Part shown: in pieces, positions 18,326 to 24,547 of the stretch
Position numbering within the stretch: position 1 is the stretch's first letter
How the letters are laid out: each line of letters begins with the position of its first letter
Assembly: GCA_002409995.1 (NCBI GenBank)
Contig: DHOR01000029.1
Span: 21,765 to 69,811 of the forward strand
Direction: 5' to 3'
Length of the DNA stretch: 48,047 nt
Source of the DNA: Hungatella sp. UBA5385
Lineage (GTDB): Bacteria; Bacillota; Clostridia; Lachnospirales; Lachnospiraceae
Notes under the pieces: model-generated
Databases searched by the model: none
The model's input: only the letters and a program-made list of their open reading frames with translations
Told to the model about the DNA's origin: nothing
Position numbers and translations under genes: made by a program

Positions 18326-18804
18326 TTGGTGACACATATTATATGACAAGCACAACCATGCACTATACACCTGGCTGTCCAATTATGAGGTCAAAGGATT
18401 TAATTCAATGGGAGATTGTAAGCTATGTCTATGATATTCTGGAAACCATTGATGAGATGACTTTAAATAATGGAAAGCATGATTATGGCAGAGGGTCATG
18501 GGCAAGCTGTTTGAGATATACCAACAATACTTTTTATGTTATAATGACCGCATACAATGCTAATAAAACATATATCTATCAAACAAAAGATATAGAAGGC
18601 AATCAATGGGAAAGATACATGCTGGAGGGGATTTACCATGATATGTCTCTGCTTTTTGATGATGATGGTAAAGTTTACATGTTGTACGGCGGCGGAGCAA
18701 TCCGGGTCATTGAAATGAACTCTGCTGTAACTGCTATTAAATCCAACGGCATGGATAAGGTGATTATTCCTAAAACTGATGTGGGAGGAGAAGGCGGCCT
18801 GTGA
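18319..18804 (+). pseudogene. Decayed GH43 gene B (N-terminal fragment only)
   Basis: In-frame coding begins abruptly at the end of fragment A (VVGDTYYMTSTTMHYTPGCP) with no start codon at the natural place; the first ATG is at 18343 without an SD. About 155 residues of the first propeller blades of a different GH43 follow (PIMRSKDLIQWEIVSYVYDI, HDYGRGSWASCLRYTNNTFY, GIYHDMSLLFDDDGKVYMLY), ending at GGEGGL and a TGA at 18804, where relatives continue for several hundred residues. The abutment of the 3'-truncated fragment A and the 5'-truncated fragment B near 18316-18325 points to a deletion between two tandem GH43 genes, with a second deletion removing the rest of B. Confidence 0.85.
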
Positions 18805-18866
18805 TGAGCCACGATTGAAAAATGGTCTGAAAAATATATATGACAATATGTTGAGAGGAGATTACT

Positions 18867-21014
18867 ATGGAAATCGCAAAAAACAAAGAGAAGGCAAGGG
18901 AATACAGGGAAAAGGCCAAAGCTCTTGTTTCTCAGATGACCCTTGAGGAGAAGGTATCTCAGACTCTTCATCAAGCCCCTGAAATCAAAAGACTGGGGAT
19001 CAAGGCATACAACTGGTGGAATGAGGCACTTCATGGTGTGGCAAGAGCAGGTGTTGCCACAGTTTTTCCCCAGGCAATAGGACTTGCAGCTACCTTTGAT
19101 GAAGATTTTATAGAAAAGATTGCAGATGCCATATCTACGGAAGGCCGTGGAAAATTTAATATGCAGCAACAATATGAGGATTATGATATTTACAAAGGAC
19201 TGACTTTCTGGTCACCTAATGTAAATATTTTCAGAGATCCAAGATGGGGGCGCGGTCATGAGACATTTGGTGAAGATCCCTATCTTAGTTCCCGCCTGGG
19301 GGTTCGTTTTGTTGAAGGAATCCAGGGAAAGGATGAAAACTATTTAAAAGCAGCTGCCTGTGCTAAACATTTTGCAGTACATAGCGGACCGGAGGATATC
19401 AGACACAGCTTTAATGCGGAAGTTTCAAAACAGGATATGTATGAAACCTACCTGCCTGCGTTTCAGGCATGTGTGCAGACAGGACATGTGGAGGCGATTA
19501 TGGGGGCCTATAATCGGACAAACGGAGAACCATGCTGCGGAAGCAAAACACTTCTGATTGATATTTTAAGAAAGGAGTGGGGGTTTGAAGGTCATGTTGT
19601 AAGCGATTGCTGGGCGATTAAAGATTTTCACGAAGGTCATCTTGTGACTGCCACACCTAAGGAATCTGTGGCAATGGCCATGAACAATGGTTGTGATTTA
19701 AACTGTGGAAACCTATTTTACTACCTTACAGATGCAGTGAAGGATGGTCTTGTTTCCGAGGAGAGGCTGGATGAGGCAGTGATTAATCTGTATACAACCA
19801 GAATGAAGCTTGGAGTTTTTAATCAAAAAGAGGATAATTCCTATGATCATATTCCATATACTGTGGTAGACAGTCCTGATATGCAGAAACTTAATAAAGA
19901 AGCTGCCGACAGAAGTTTAGTACTTCTAAAAAATGAAAACAACATGCTTCCGCTTTCCATAAAGGATTATAAAACCATAGGTGTGATCGGACCAAATGCC
20001 AATAACAGAAAGGCACTTGTGGGTAACTATGAAGGAACTGCTTCAAGATACTGGACGATTCTGGAAGGGATACAGGAGATTGCAGGAGATGATGTAAGGG
20101 TTATGACTTCTGAAGGATGTCACTTATGCCGGGAAAAGGTTGGCGGTTTGGGAATGAGAAATGACCGCATCTCGGAAGTGAAAGGTGTATGTGAAGCCAG
20201 TGATGTTATTATTGCCTGCATGGGGCTAGATTCCAGTCTGGAGGGAGAAGAGGGTGATCAGGGCAATGAGTTTGCCAGCGGCGATAAACCAAATTTAAAC
20301 CTCCCCGGGCTTCAGCAGGAAGTGCTTGAAACCATTTATGCAAGTGGAAAGCCTGTGGTTCTGGTAATTCTTTCGGGAAGTGCTCTGGCAGTTAACTGGG
20401 CAGATGAGCATATACCGGCGATTATACAGGGGTGGTATCCGGGAACCCAGGGAGGACGTTCTATCGCTGATGCTATATTTGGATATATTAATCCTCAGGG
20501 AAAACTTCCAATAACATTCTATCGTTCAACAGAGGAGCTTCCAGAGTTTACCGATTACTCCATGAAGGGAAGGACATATCGGTATATGACACAGGAAGCA
20601 TTATATCCCTTTGGATATGGTTTGTCTTATTCCAATTTTGATATAAAGGATGTGGAGTTTAACAGTACCGGCCTTGAGGAAGATGCTGTTAGAATTGCAT
20701 TTAGTATAAAAAACACTGGTTCCATGAAGGGGGCAGAAACCGTTCAGGTCTATGTAAAAGTCAACGGAGAAAACACTCCCAATCCTCAGCTTAAAGGAAT
20801 AAAGAAGGTGTTCCTTGAACCTGGAGAAGAAAAAAGAGAGGAAATAATTTTACCGAGGGAAGCATTTGGCTTATATGATGAAAATGGCAGACTGGTTATT
20901 GGTAACGGTAAGGCAGTAGTTTATGTGGGAACTCATGGGCCGGATTCAAGAAGTTTGAAGCTTACTGGGGTTCCTGTAATTGAGAAGGTTATTGATGTGG
21001 TGAAAGTTAAGTAG
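18867..21014 (+). CDS. Glycoside hydrolase family 3 (beta-glucosidase/beta-xylosidase type)
   Basis: The 715-residue, full-length GH3 has no signal peptide. The N-terminal TIM barrel has YNWWNEALHGVARAG, FWSPNVNIFRDPRWGRGHET, CAKHFAVHSGPEDIRHSF and the nucleophile region HVVSDCWAIKDF with Asp247. The second alpha/beta domain (LVLLKNENNMLPL, IGVIGPNANNRKALVGNYEG, VILSGSALAVNWADEH) carries the acid/base, and a C-terminal FnIII-like domain ends the protein. The NWWNEALHG and SDCWAI motifs are shared with xylan- and arabinan-linked GH3 enzymes. The gene follows the GH43 remnants with its own SD (GAGAGGAG) and a weak promoter candidate (TTGAAA 18815, TATATG 18837, 16-base spacer). It probably finishes oligosaccharides in the cytoplasm. 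The repeat at 21086 terminates it. Confidence 0.92.
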   Translation: MEIAKNKEKAREYREKAKALVSQMTLEEKVSQTLHQAPEIKRLGIKAYNWWNEALHGVARAGVATVFPQAIGLAATFDEDFIEKIADAISTEGRGKFNMQQQYEDYDIYKGLTFWSPNVNIFRDPRWGRGHETFGEDPYLSSRLGVRFVEGIQGKDENYLKAAACAKHFAVHSGPEDIRHSFNAEVSKQDMYETYLPAFQACVQTGHVEAIMGAYNRTNGEPCCGSKTLLIDILRKEWGFEGHVVSDCWAIKDFHEGHLVTATPKESVAMAMNNGCDLNCGNLFYYLTDAVKDGLVSEERLDEAVINLYTTRMKLGVFNQKEDNSYDHIPYTVVDSPDMQKLNKEAADRSLVLLKNENNMLPLSIKDYKTIGVIGPNANNRKALVGNYEGTASRYWTILEGIQEIAGDDVRVMTSEGCHLCREKVGGLGMRNDRISEVKGVCEASDVIIACMGLDSSLEGEEGDQGNEFASGDKPNLNLPGLQQEVLETIYASGKPVVLVILSGSALAVNWADEHIPAIIQGWYPGTQGGRSIADAIFGYINPQGKLPITFYRSTEELPEFTDYSMKGRTYRYMTQEALYPFGYGLSYSNFDIKDVEFNSTGLEEDAVRIAFSIKNTGSMKGAETVQVYVKVNGENTPNPQLKGIKKVFLEPGEEKREEIILPREAFGLYDENGRLVIGNGKAVVYVGTHGPDSRSLKLTGVPVIEKVIDVVKVK

Positions 21015-21085
21015 AAGAGTGGATGAAAATATAAACTCATGGAATTAACTATGGGGCAGCGTTTATACCGGAGATTGTGAAAAAT

Positions 21086-21140
21086 AAAAAGAGCGGGAGC
21101 GACATCAGTGAAGTTACTGACTGTCAGCCCCGCTCTTTTT
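21086..21140 (+). repeat. Dispersed terminator-like repeat, copy 2 (terminator of GH3)
   Basis: Symmetric element AAAAAGAGCGGG ... CCCGCTCTTTTT. Inside it GACA pairs with TGTC and TCAGT with ACTGA around a GAAGTT loop, giving a long two-part hairpin that could stop transcription from either side. It is nearly identical to 2813-2864 (differences are a 2-base length change and a few substitutions). It lies about 70 bases after the GH3 stop codon. Confidence 0.85.
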
Positions 21141-21189
21141 ATTATGAAAAAACATCAAATAAGAAAGCGTGAGTGCCTTTCATTTATTA

Positions 21190-21218
21190 TTGTACCCTGA
21201 GGATCGTGATGATATAAT
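21190..21218 (+). promoter_or_regulatory. Predicted promoter of the ECF sigma gene
   Basis: TTGTAC at 21190-21195 and TATAAT at 21213-21218 with a 17-base spacer, 40 bases before the chosen start codon. It looks like a housekeeping promoter, not an ECF-type one. Confidence 0.55.
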
Positions 21219-21258
21219 AATGTATCAAACTCATATACCAAACCCAAAGGAGATCCCT

Positions 21259-22050
21259 ATGTCCTCAAAAGACGAATTATTCACCATTGAATCTATTATA
21301 AATGAATACGGCAGCTACATATACAACCTATCCTTAAAGCTATCAGCCGATCCACACAAAGCCGAGGATCTGGCTCAGGAAACCTTCATAAAAGCCTGGA
21401 AGAACATAAACCAGTTAAACAATCGTGAAAGCTTAAAAAGCTGGCTCCGCACAATCTGCGTCAATGAATTTCGCATGATGCTAAGGGCAGAAAAACGTGC
21501 AGCTATCACTTATGTAGAAAATATAGAAGAACTGGAACATGACAGCATATTACTTGTCTCCATACCACCTTCAGCCATAGATGAGATCGAGACAACAGAG
21601 GAGGTAGCAAAACTACGTGATGGCTGTTTTCTTGCAATGACACGAAAGCTGACACTTAATCAGAGAATAGCTTTTTCCCTCATTGATATGTTTGGATTAT
21701 CCATCAATGAAACTGCTGGAATACTTAATCTGACTCCTAAGGCAACAAAAGGTTTGCTGTACAGGGCAAGAATGAACCTGGAATCAATTTTCGATGGACA
21801 CTGCAGCTTTGTAGATATTAATAATCCCTGTAGTTGTACGGCTTGGATTGAATTTATGAAAGACAGAGATTCTTTTCAGAAGAAAATGCAGGAAAAGACG
21901 GAGTATCTGGATTATAAAATGAAAGGTTACATCTTCAATGCTGAAGTGAGTCAGAAGATACAGTATTACTATCATCATATGCCTGAGCAGAGACCTTCAC
22001 AGAAGTGGTTTGATCAGGTGATTCTTCTAGTAAAGGAATTTTATAAATAA
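21259..22050 (+). CDS. ECF-type RNA polymerase sigma factor with cysteine-containing tail
   Basis: The 263-residue protein has region 2 (YIYNLSLKLSADPHKAEDLA, QETFIKAWKNINQLNNRESL, KSWLRTICVNEFRMMLR) and region 4 (CFLAMTRKLTLNQRIAFSLI, FGLSINETAGILNLTPKATK, GLLYRARMNLE). A C-terminal extension of about 80 residues follows, with a Cys cluster (GHCSFVDINNPCSCTAWIEF) seen in an ECF subgroup. The start at ATG 21259 is supported by AAAGGAGA 6 bases upstream and by the promoter; the frame is open further up to 21169 but no RBS is there. No anti-sigma gene is adjacent, so the Cys-rich tail may itself control activity, for example through metal or redox state; this is inference. Targets are unknown. 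Confidence 0.88.
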   Translation: MSSKDELFTIESIINEYGSYIYNLSLKLSADPHKAEDLAQETFIKAWKNINQLNNRESLKSWLRTICVNEFRMMLRAEKRAAITYVENIEELEHDSILLVSIPPSAIDEIETTEEVAKLRDGCFLAMTRKLTLNQRIAFSLIDMFGLSINETAGILNLTPKATKGLLYRARMNLESIFDGHCSFVDINNPCSCTAWIEFMKDRDSFQKKMQEKTEYLDYKMKGYIFNAEVSQKIQYYYHHMPEQRPSQKWFDQVILLVKEFYK

Positions 22051-22070
22051 AATCACAATTACCCGGGACT

Positions 22071-22098
22071 TTGACTAAAGATAAGCATCTTATATTAT
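22071..22098 (+). promoter_or_regulatory. Predicted promoter of the DUF3795 gene
   Basis: TTGACT at 22071-22076 and TATTAT at 22093-22098, 16-base spacer, about 40 bases before the start codon. Confidence 0.5.
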
Positions 22099-22139
22099 GA
22101 GAGGCAATAAAAAAGCCTGAATATAAGGAGGTACCAAAG

Positions 22140-22397
22140 ATGTATCAGTCAAGATGTGGTGTATGTTGTGATGAATGCACAAGAAAAGAAAGCGTTAATT
22201 GTAAAGGCTGTATCCATATGGATGCGCCCTTCTGGGGAGGAATCTGTGAAGTAAAAGCCTGCTGTGAAACGAAGAGTTTAAATCACTGCGGAGAATGCGA
22301 TGCCTTCCCCTGCGAAACACTTTCCGCTATGGGAGTGGCAGAGGGCTTTGATCCAGCTCCTAAAATTGAACAGTGCAGGAAGTGGGCGAAAGAGTAA
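22140..22397 (+). CDS. Small cysteine-rich DUF3795 protein
   Basis: The 85-residue protein has eleven cysteines in the DUF3795 pattern: CGVCCDEC, NCKGC, GGICEVKACC, HCGECDAFPCETL, with a final Cys in IEQCRKWAKE. Such patterns normally bind metal (zinc or an iron-sulfur cluster). The family is widespread in anaerobic Firmicutes and has no settled function. SD AAGGAGG lies about 8 bases before the ATG, and the gene has its own promoter. It follows the ECF sigma gene by 89 bases in the same direction but need not be functionally linked. No clear terminator follows. Confidence 0.85.
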   Translation: MYQSRCGVCCDECTRKESVNCKGCIHMDAPFWGGICEVKACCETKSLNHCGECDAFPCETLSAMGVAEGFDPAPKIEQCRKWAKE

Positions 22398-22406
22398 TCA
22401 GAATGC

Positions 22407-22598
22407 TTAAAATTTATGGGGGCCGGATTGATTATACAGTGGATCTGTCTCACTAAAAAAATGCTGAGCAATCAAGCTCAACTCAGCCGGTGTCTCAGAG
22501 AATCCATTATATGGTTCCTTCTTCATCAACCGCAGCAATGCTTCTGTAATCATGCGGCGGGACTGCAAAGCCTGACTGTTTTTAGTTTTACGACACAT
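22407..22598 (-). pseudogene. TetR/AcrR regulator, N-terminal stub
   Basis: Read from 22598 leftwards, the first 30 or so residues (MCRKTKNSQALQSRRMITEA, LLRLMKKEPYNG) match the start of TetR-family DNA-binding domains. The helix-turn-helix that should follow is missing, replaced by unrelated residues and a stop after 63 codons. A TetR protein normally has about 190 residues. It lies between DUF3795 and a palindrome and tandem repeat, facing away from the SDR gene. The layout suggests an original divergent regulator-SDR pair whose regulator was deleted. Confidence 0.65.
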
Positions 22599-22649
22599 GT
22601 TACAAAACCCCCTAATTTGTCTAACTTGTTAACGCATCATTGAGATTTG

Positions 22650-22677
22650 TTTGACTATTTATTATAATAAAGTCAAA
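22650..22677. promoter_or_regulatory. 28-bp near-perfect palindrome (possible operator)
   Basis: TTTGAC at the left end mirrors GTCAAA at the right, and the core TTTATTATAATAAA is a perfect 14-bp palindrome; only a 2-base TA breaks the symmetry. It includes TATAAT-like sequences on both strands. It lies about 50 bases upstream of the TetR stub, where a self-regulating TetR would bind. The symmetry is seen; the operator role is inferred. Confidence 0.45.
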
Positions 22678-22694
22678 GGAACGTGTCAAGTGAA

Positions 22695-22763
22695 ATGTGA
22701 GATTACCTGGCGCCGTTATGTGAGATTATCTGGCGCCGTTATGTGAGATTATCTGGCGCCGTA
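22695..22763 (+). repeat. Three tandem 23-bp repeats upstream of the SDR gene
   Basis: Three head-to-tail copies at 22695-22717, 22718-22740 and 22741-22763, each ATGTGAGATTAYCTGGCGCC followed by GTT or GTA. Copy 1 has C where the others have T, and copy 3 ends in A. Each holds the GGCGCC palindrome. The array ends 20 bases before the SDR start codon. It could be a multi-site operator or the multi-repeat end of a lost IS21-like element; no transposase is present. Confidence 0.8.
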
Positions 22764-22783
22764 AGGTGGAAAGGAAGGAAATT

Positions 22784-23551
22784 ATGGGGATTTTAGAAGG
22801 AAGAGTAGCGATTGTAGTAGGAGCAAGCTCTGGAGTAGGACGTGGTTGTGCACTAAAGTTTGCGGAAGAAGGGGCGACTGTTCTGGCTGCAGCACGGAGA
22901 CTGTCAAGGCTGGAAGAGCTTGCTGAAGAAGCAGAGAAGGCTGGTTTTCACGGAACCATCACACCCATAGAGTGTGATATTTTGGAAGAAGCGAATTTAG
23001 ATAAGATTGTGAGCTTCTGTGCAGACAAATTCGGAAGGATTGATATATTGGCATGTATCGCCCAGGCAGGTCTTAATGATCAGCATTACACCATGGAAAC
23101 AACCAAAGAAAATGCAATGGAATTTTTTCTGGGAGGTCCTGTTTATACCATGCAGTTGATCCAGAAATGTATGCCATATTTTGAAAAACAGCATTATGGA
23201 CGGATCATTACCTGTGCTTCCGGTGCAGGAGTACATGCAACTCCAGGATTTACTGGCTATAGCATGGCAAAGGCAGCAGTGGTGGCTTTGACCCGCCTTT
23301 GTTCCAAAGAGTTTGCTAAATATGGCGTAGTCACCAACTGCTTTTTACCGGTTATTAAGGCAGATGGTTTTGATACCAGCGATCAGGGACGGGCGGCCAT
23401 GGAGCAGCTGAAACAAGTGATTCCGGTAGGATATGTAGGCGATGCTTATGAAGATTGTGCACCTGTTTTGGCATTTTTAGCTTCTGAAGGAGCACATTAT
23501 CTCAATGGTCAGGTTCTTAGTATCTGTGGAGGGTTGTTGAATCCGGTATAA
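22784..23551 (+). CDS. Short-chain dehydrogenase/reductase (SDR)
   Basis: The 255-residue classical SDR has the nucleotide-binding motif GASSGVGRG near the N-terminus and a catalytic Ser146 (TCASGAG), Tyr159 and Lys163 (YSMAK). A basic cofactor-side segment (AARRLSRLEE) suggests NADP(H), though this is weak. The usual NNAG motif is replaced by CIAQAG. The enzyme should oxidise or reduce a small hydroxy/keto substrate; which one is not visible. ATG 22784 is chosen because AAAGGAAGG lies 6 bases upstream; an in-frame GTG at 22766 has no RBS and lies next to the repeat array. It is monocistronic as far as can be seen, preceded by the 23-bp repeats. Confidence 0.88.
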   Translation: MGILEGRVAIVVGASSGVGRGCALKFAEEGATVLAAARRLSRLEELAEEAEKAGFHGTITPIECDILEEANLDKIVSFCADKFGRIDILACIAQAGLNDQHYTMETTKENAMEFFLGGPVYTMQLIQKCMPYFEKQHYGRIITCASGAGVHATPGFTGYSMAKAAVVALTRLCSKEFAKYGVVTNCFLPVIKADGFDTSDQGRAAMEQLKQVIPVGYVGDAYEDCAPVLAFLASEGAHYLNGQVLSICGGLLNPV

Positions 23552-23600
23552 GCAGGCACAATAATAAGGAAAAAAAGATCGATACTAAAACTATGTTCCT

Positions 23601-23647
23601 TCCATGTGTAATCTGTTATAATGATCCAATGGAGGATTACACATGGA
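23601..23647. promoter_or_regulatory. Promoter and perfect 13-bp inverted-repeat operator of the RpiR gene
   Basis: TCCATGTGTAATC (23601-23613) is mirrored exactly by GATTACACATGGA (23635-23647). Between the arms lies an extended -10 (TGTTATAAT, TATAAT at 23617-23622), and the right arm overlaps the start codon at 23643 and abuts the SD GGAGG. A regulator bound here would block its own promoter; in RNA the arms can also fold over the start codon. Autoregulation by the RpiR protein is inferred. Confidence 0.6.
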
Positions 23648-24353
23648 GGGAAACATTTATTTAACAGATCTGGAAAAGACCGTAGTAAATAAAATTCACA
23701 GTCATATTCTGGAAGGCGAAAAAGTAAGCATAGATGTAATTGCCAAGGAAAGCTTTGTGTCAAAGGGCACCATAGTCAAGCTGGCTAAAAAGCTGGGATA
23801 CAGCGGATATAGTGAGATGTACTATATTCTCATGGCATCCAATCGTAAGCAAAAAACAGTGGATTTTTCCTATATGAACCAACAGATGGAGAATGAAGCA
23901 ACCAGAGCTAATATTGATCTTCTGGTGGAATTACTTCATGAATACCGGGGTGCCAAGATTCATTTTGATTCTATCGGTTTATGTGATGCTGCAAAGGATT
24001 ATTATCTTCAGACATTATTGATGTTTGGCTTTGATGCAGTGAGCAGCTATCATTTTGCGGCTTTTCATAAGGATTCCCCGGGATTGTTCTGCTTTATGTC
24101 ATTTTCAGGAAGCAGATTTGAGATTCTTGATAGGGTTCATGCAGCCAAAGATAATGGTTTTAAAGTGCTGGCTCTGACTGCAACCAAGGATTCCCCTCTT
24201 GGAGCCGCTGCTGATTATACCATTGAAGTTGCGGGAGAGCGGTCCAGAGATAAGATCTATAAGCCTAATTTCTTTACTGCCAACTTAATTGTTCTTTTGG
24301 AAATGGCGCTGAGTGAATATTCCAGAAAATATATGAATGAAGAGTCAGAATAA
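23643..24353 (+). CDS. RpiR/MurR-family transcriptional regulator (HTH + SIS)
   Basis: The 236-residue protein has an N-terminal HTH_6 domain (about 1-75: VSIDVIAKESFVSKGTIVKL, AKKLGYSGYSEMYYILM) and a C-terminal SIS sugar-phosphate-binding domain (about 95-230: GAKIHFDSIGLCDAAKDYYL, FCFMSFSGSRFEILDRVHAA, NGFKVLALTATKDSPLGAAA). RpiR proteins respond to phosphorylated sugars. It lies just upstream of the PTS permease and GH4 phospho-glucosidase, so an alpha-glucoside phosphate is the natural signal. SD GGAGG lies 7 bases before the ATG. A terminator separates it from the PTS genes, which have their own promoter. Confidence 0.92.
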   Translation: MEGNIYLTDLEKTVVNKIHSHILEGEKVSIDVIAKESFVSKGTIVKLAKKLGYSGYSEMYYILMASNRKQKTVDFSYMNQQMENEATRANIDLLVELLHEYRGAKIHFDSIGLCDAAKDYYLQTLLMFGFDAVSSYHFAAFHKDSPGLFCFMSFSGSRFEILDRVHAAKDNGFKVLALTATKDSPLGAAADYTIEVAGERSRDKIYKPNFFTANLIVLLEMALSEYSRKYMNEESE

Positions 24354-24375
24354 ATAGAATAAATGGATTAATATA

Positions 24376-24420
24376 AAAACTGTGTATAGGGATAAAATTC
24401 CCAGATGCACAGTTTTTTAT
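24376..24420 (+). terminator. Terminator of the RpiR gene
   Basis: AAAACTGTG (24376-24384) pairs with CACAGTTTT (24408-24416), with an inner GGGA/TCCC helix, followed by TT and AT-rich sequence. Confidence 0.8.
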
Positions 24421-24442
24421 TGTAATAACACAAGGTTCAGTA

Positions 24443-24469
24443 AACTTATTCACTTTACCGCGATAAGTT
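24443..24469. promoter_or_regulatory. Inverted repeat upstream of the PTS operon (possible operator)
   Basis: AACTTAT (24443-24449) and ATAAGTT (24463-24469) form a 7-bp inverted repeat with a 13-base gap, 20 bases before the -35 of the PTS promoter. It differs from the 13-bp repeat in front of the RpiR gene, so a common regulator is not shown. Low certainty. Confidence 0.3.
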
Positions 24470-24488
24470 CACTAGAGCTTCCAATCTA

Positions 24489-24516
24489 TTGTAATAAATA
24501 AATTGTCAGATATAAT
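24489..24516 (+). promoter_or_regulatory. Predicted promoter of the PTS-GH4 operon
   Basis: TTGTAA at 24489-24494 and TATAAT at 24511-24516 with a 16-base spacer, 31 bases before the start codon. Confidence 0.55.
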
Positions 24517-24547
24517 TAAGCCAATATGAAATGTGGAGGATATTTAC

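Noticed and set aside
22695..22763. CRISPR-like array
   Set aside because: The three 23-bp units are directly adjacent with no spacers, and no cas gene is present.
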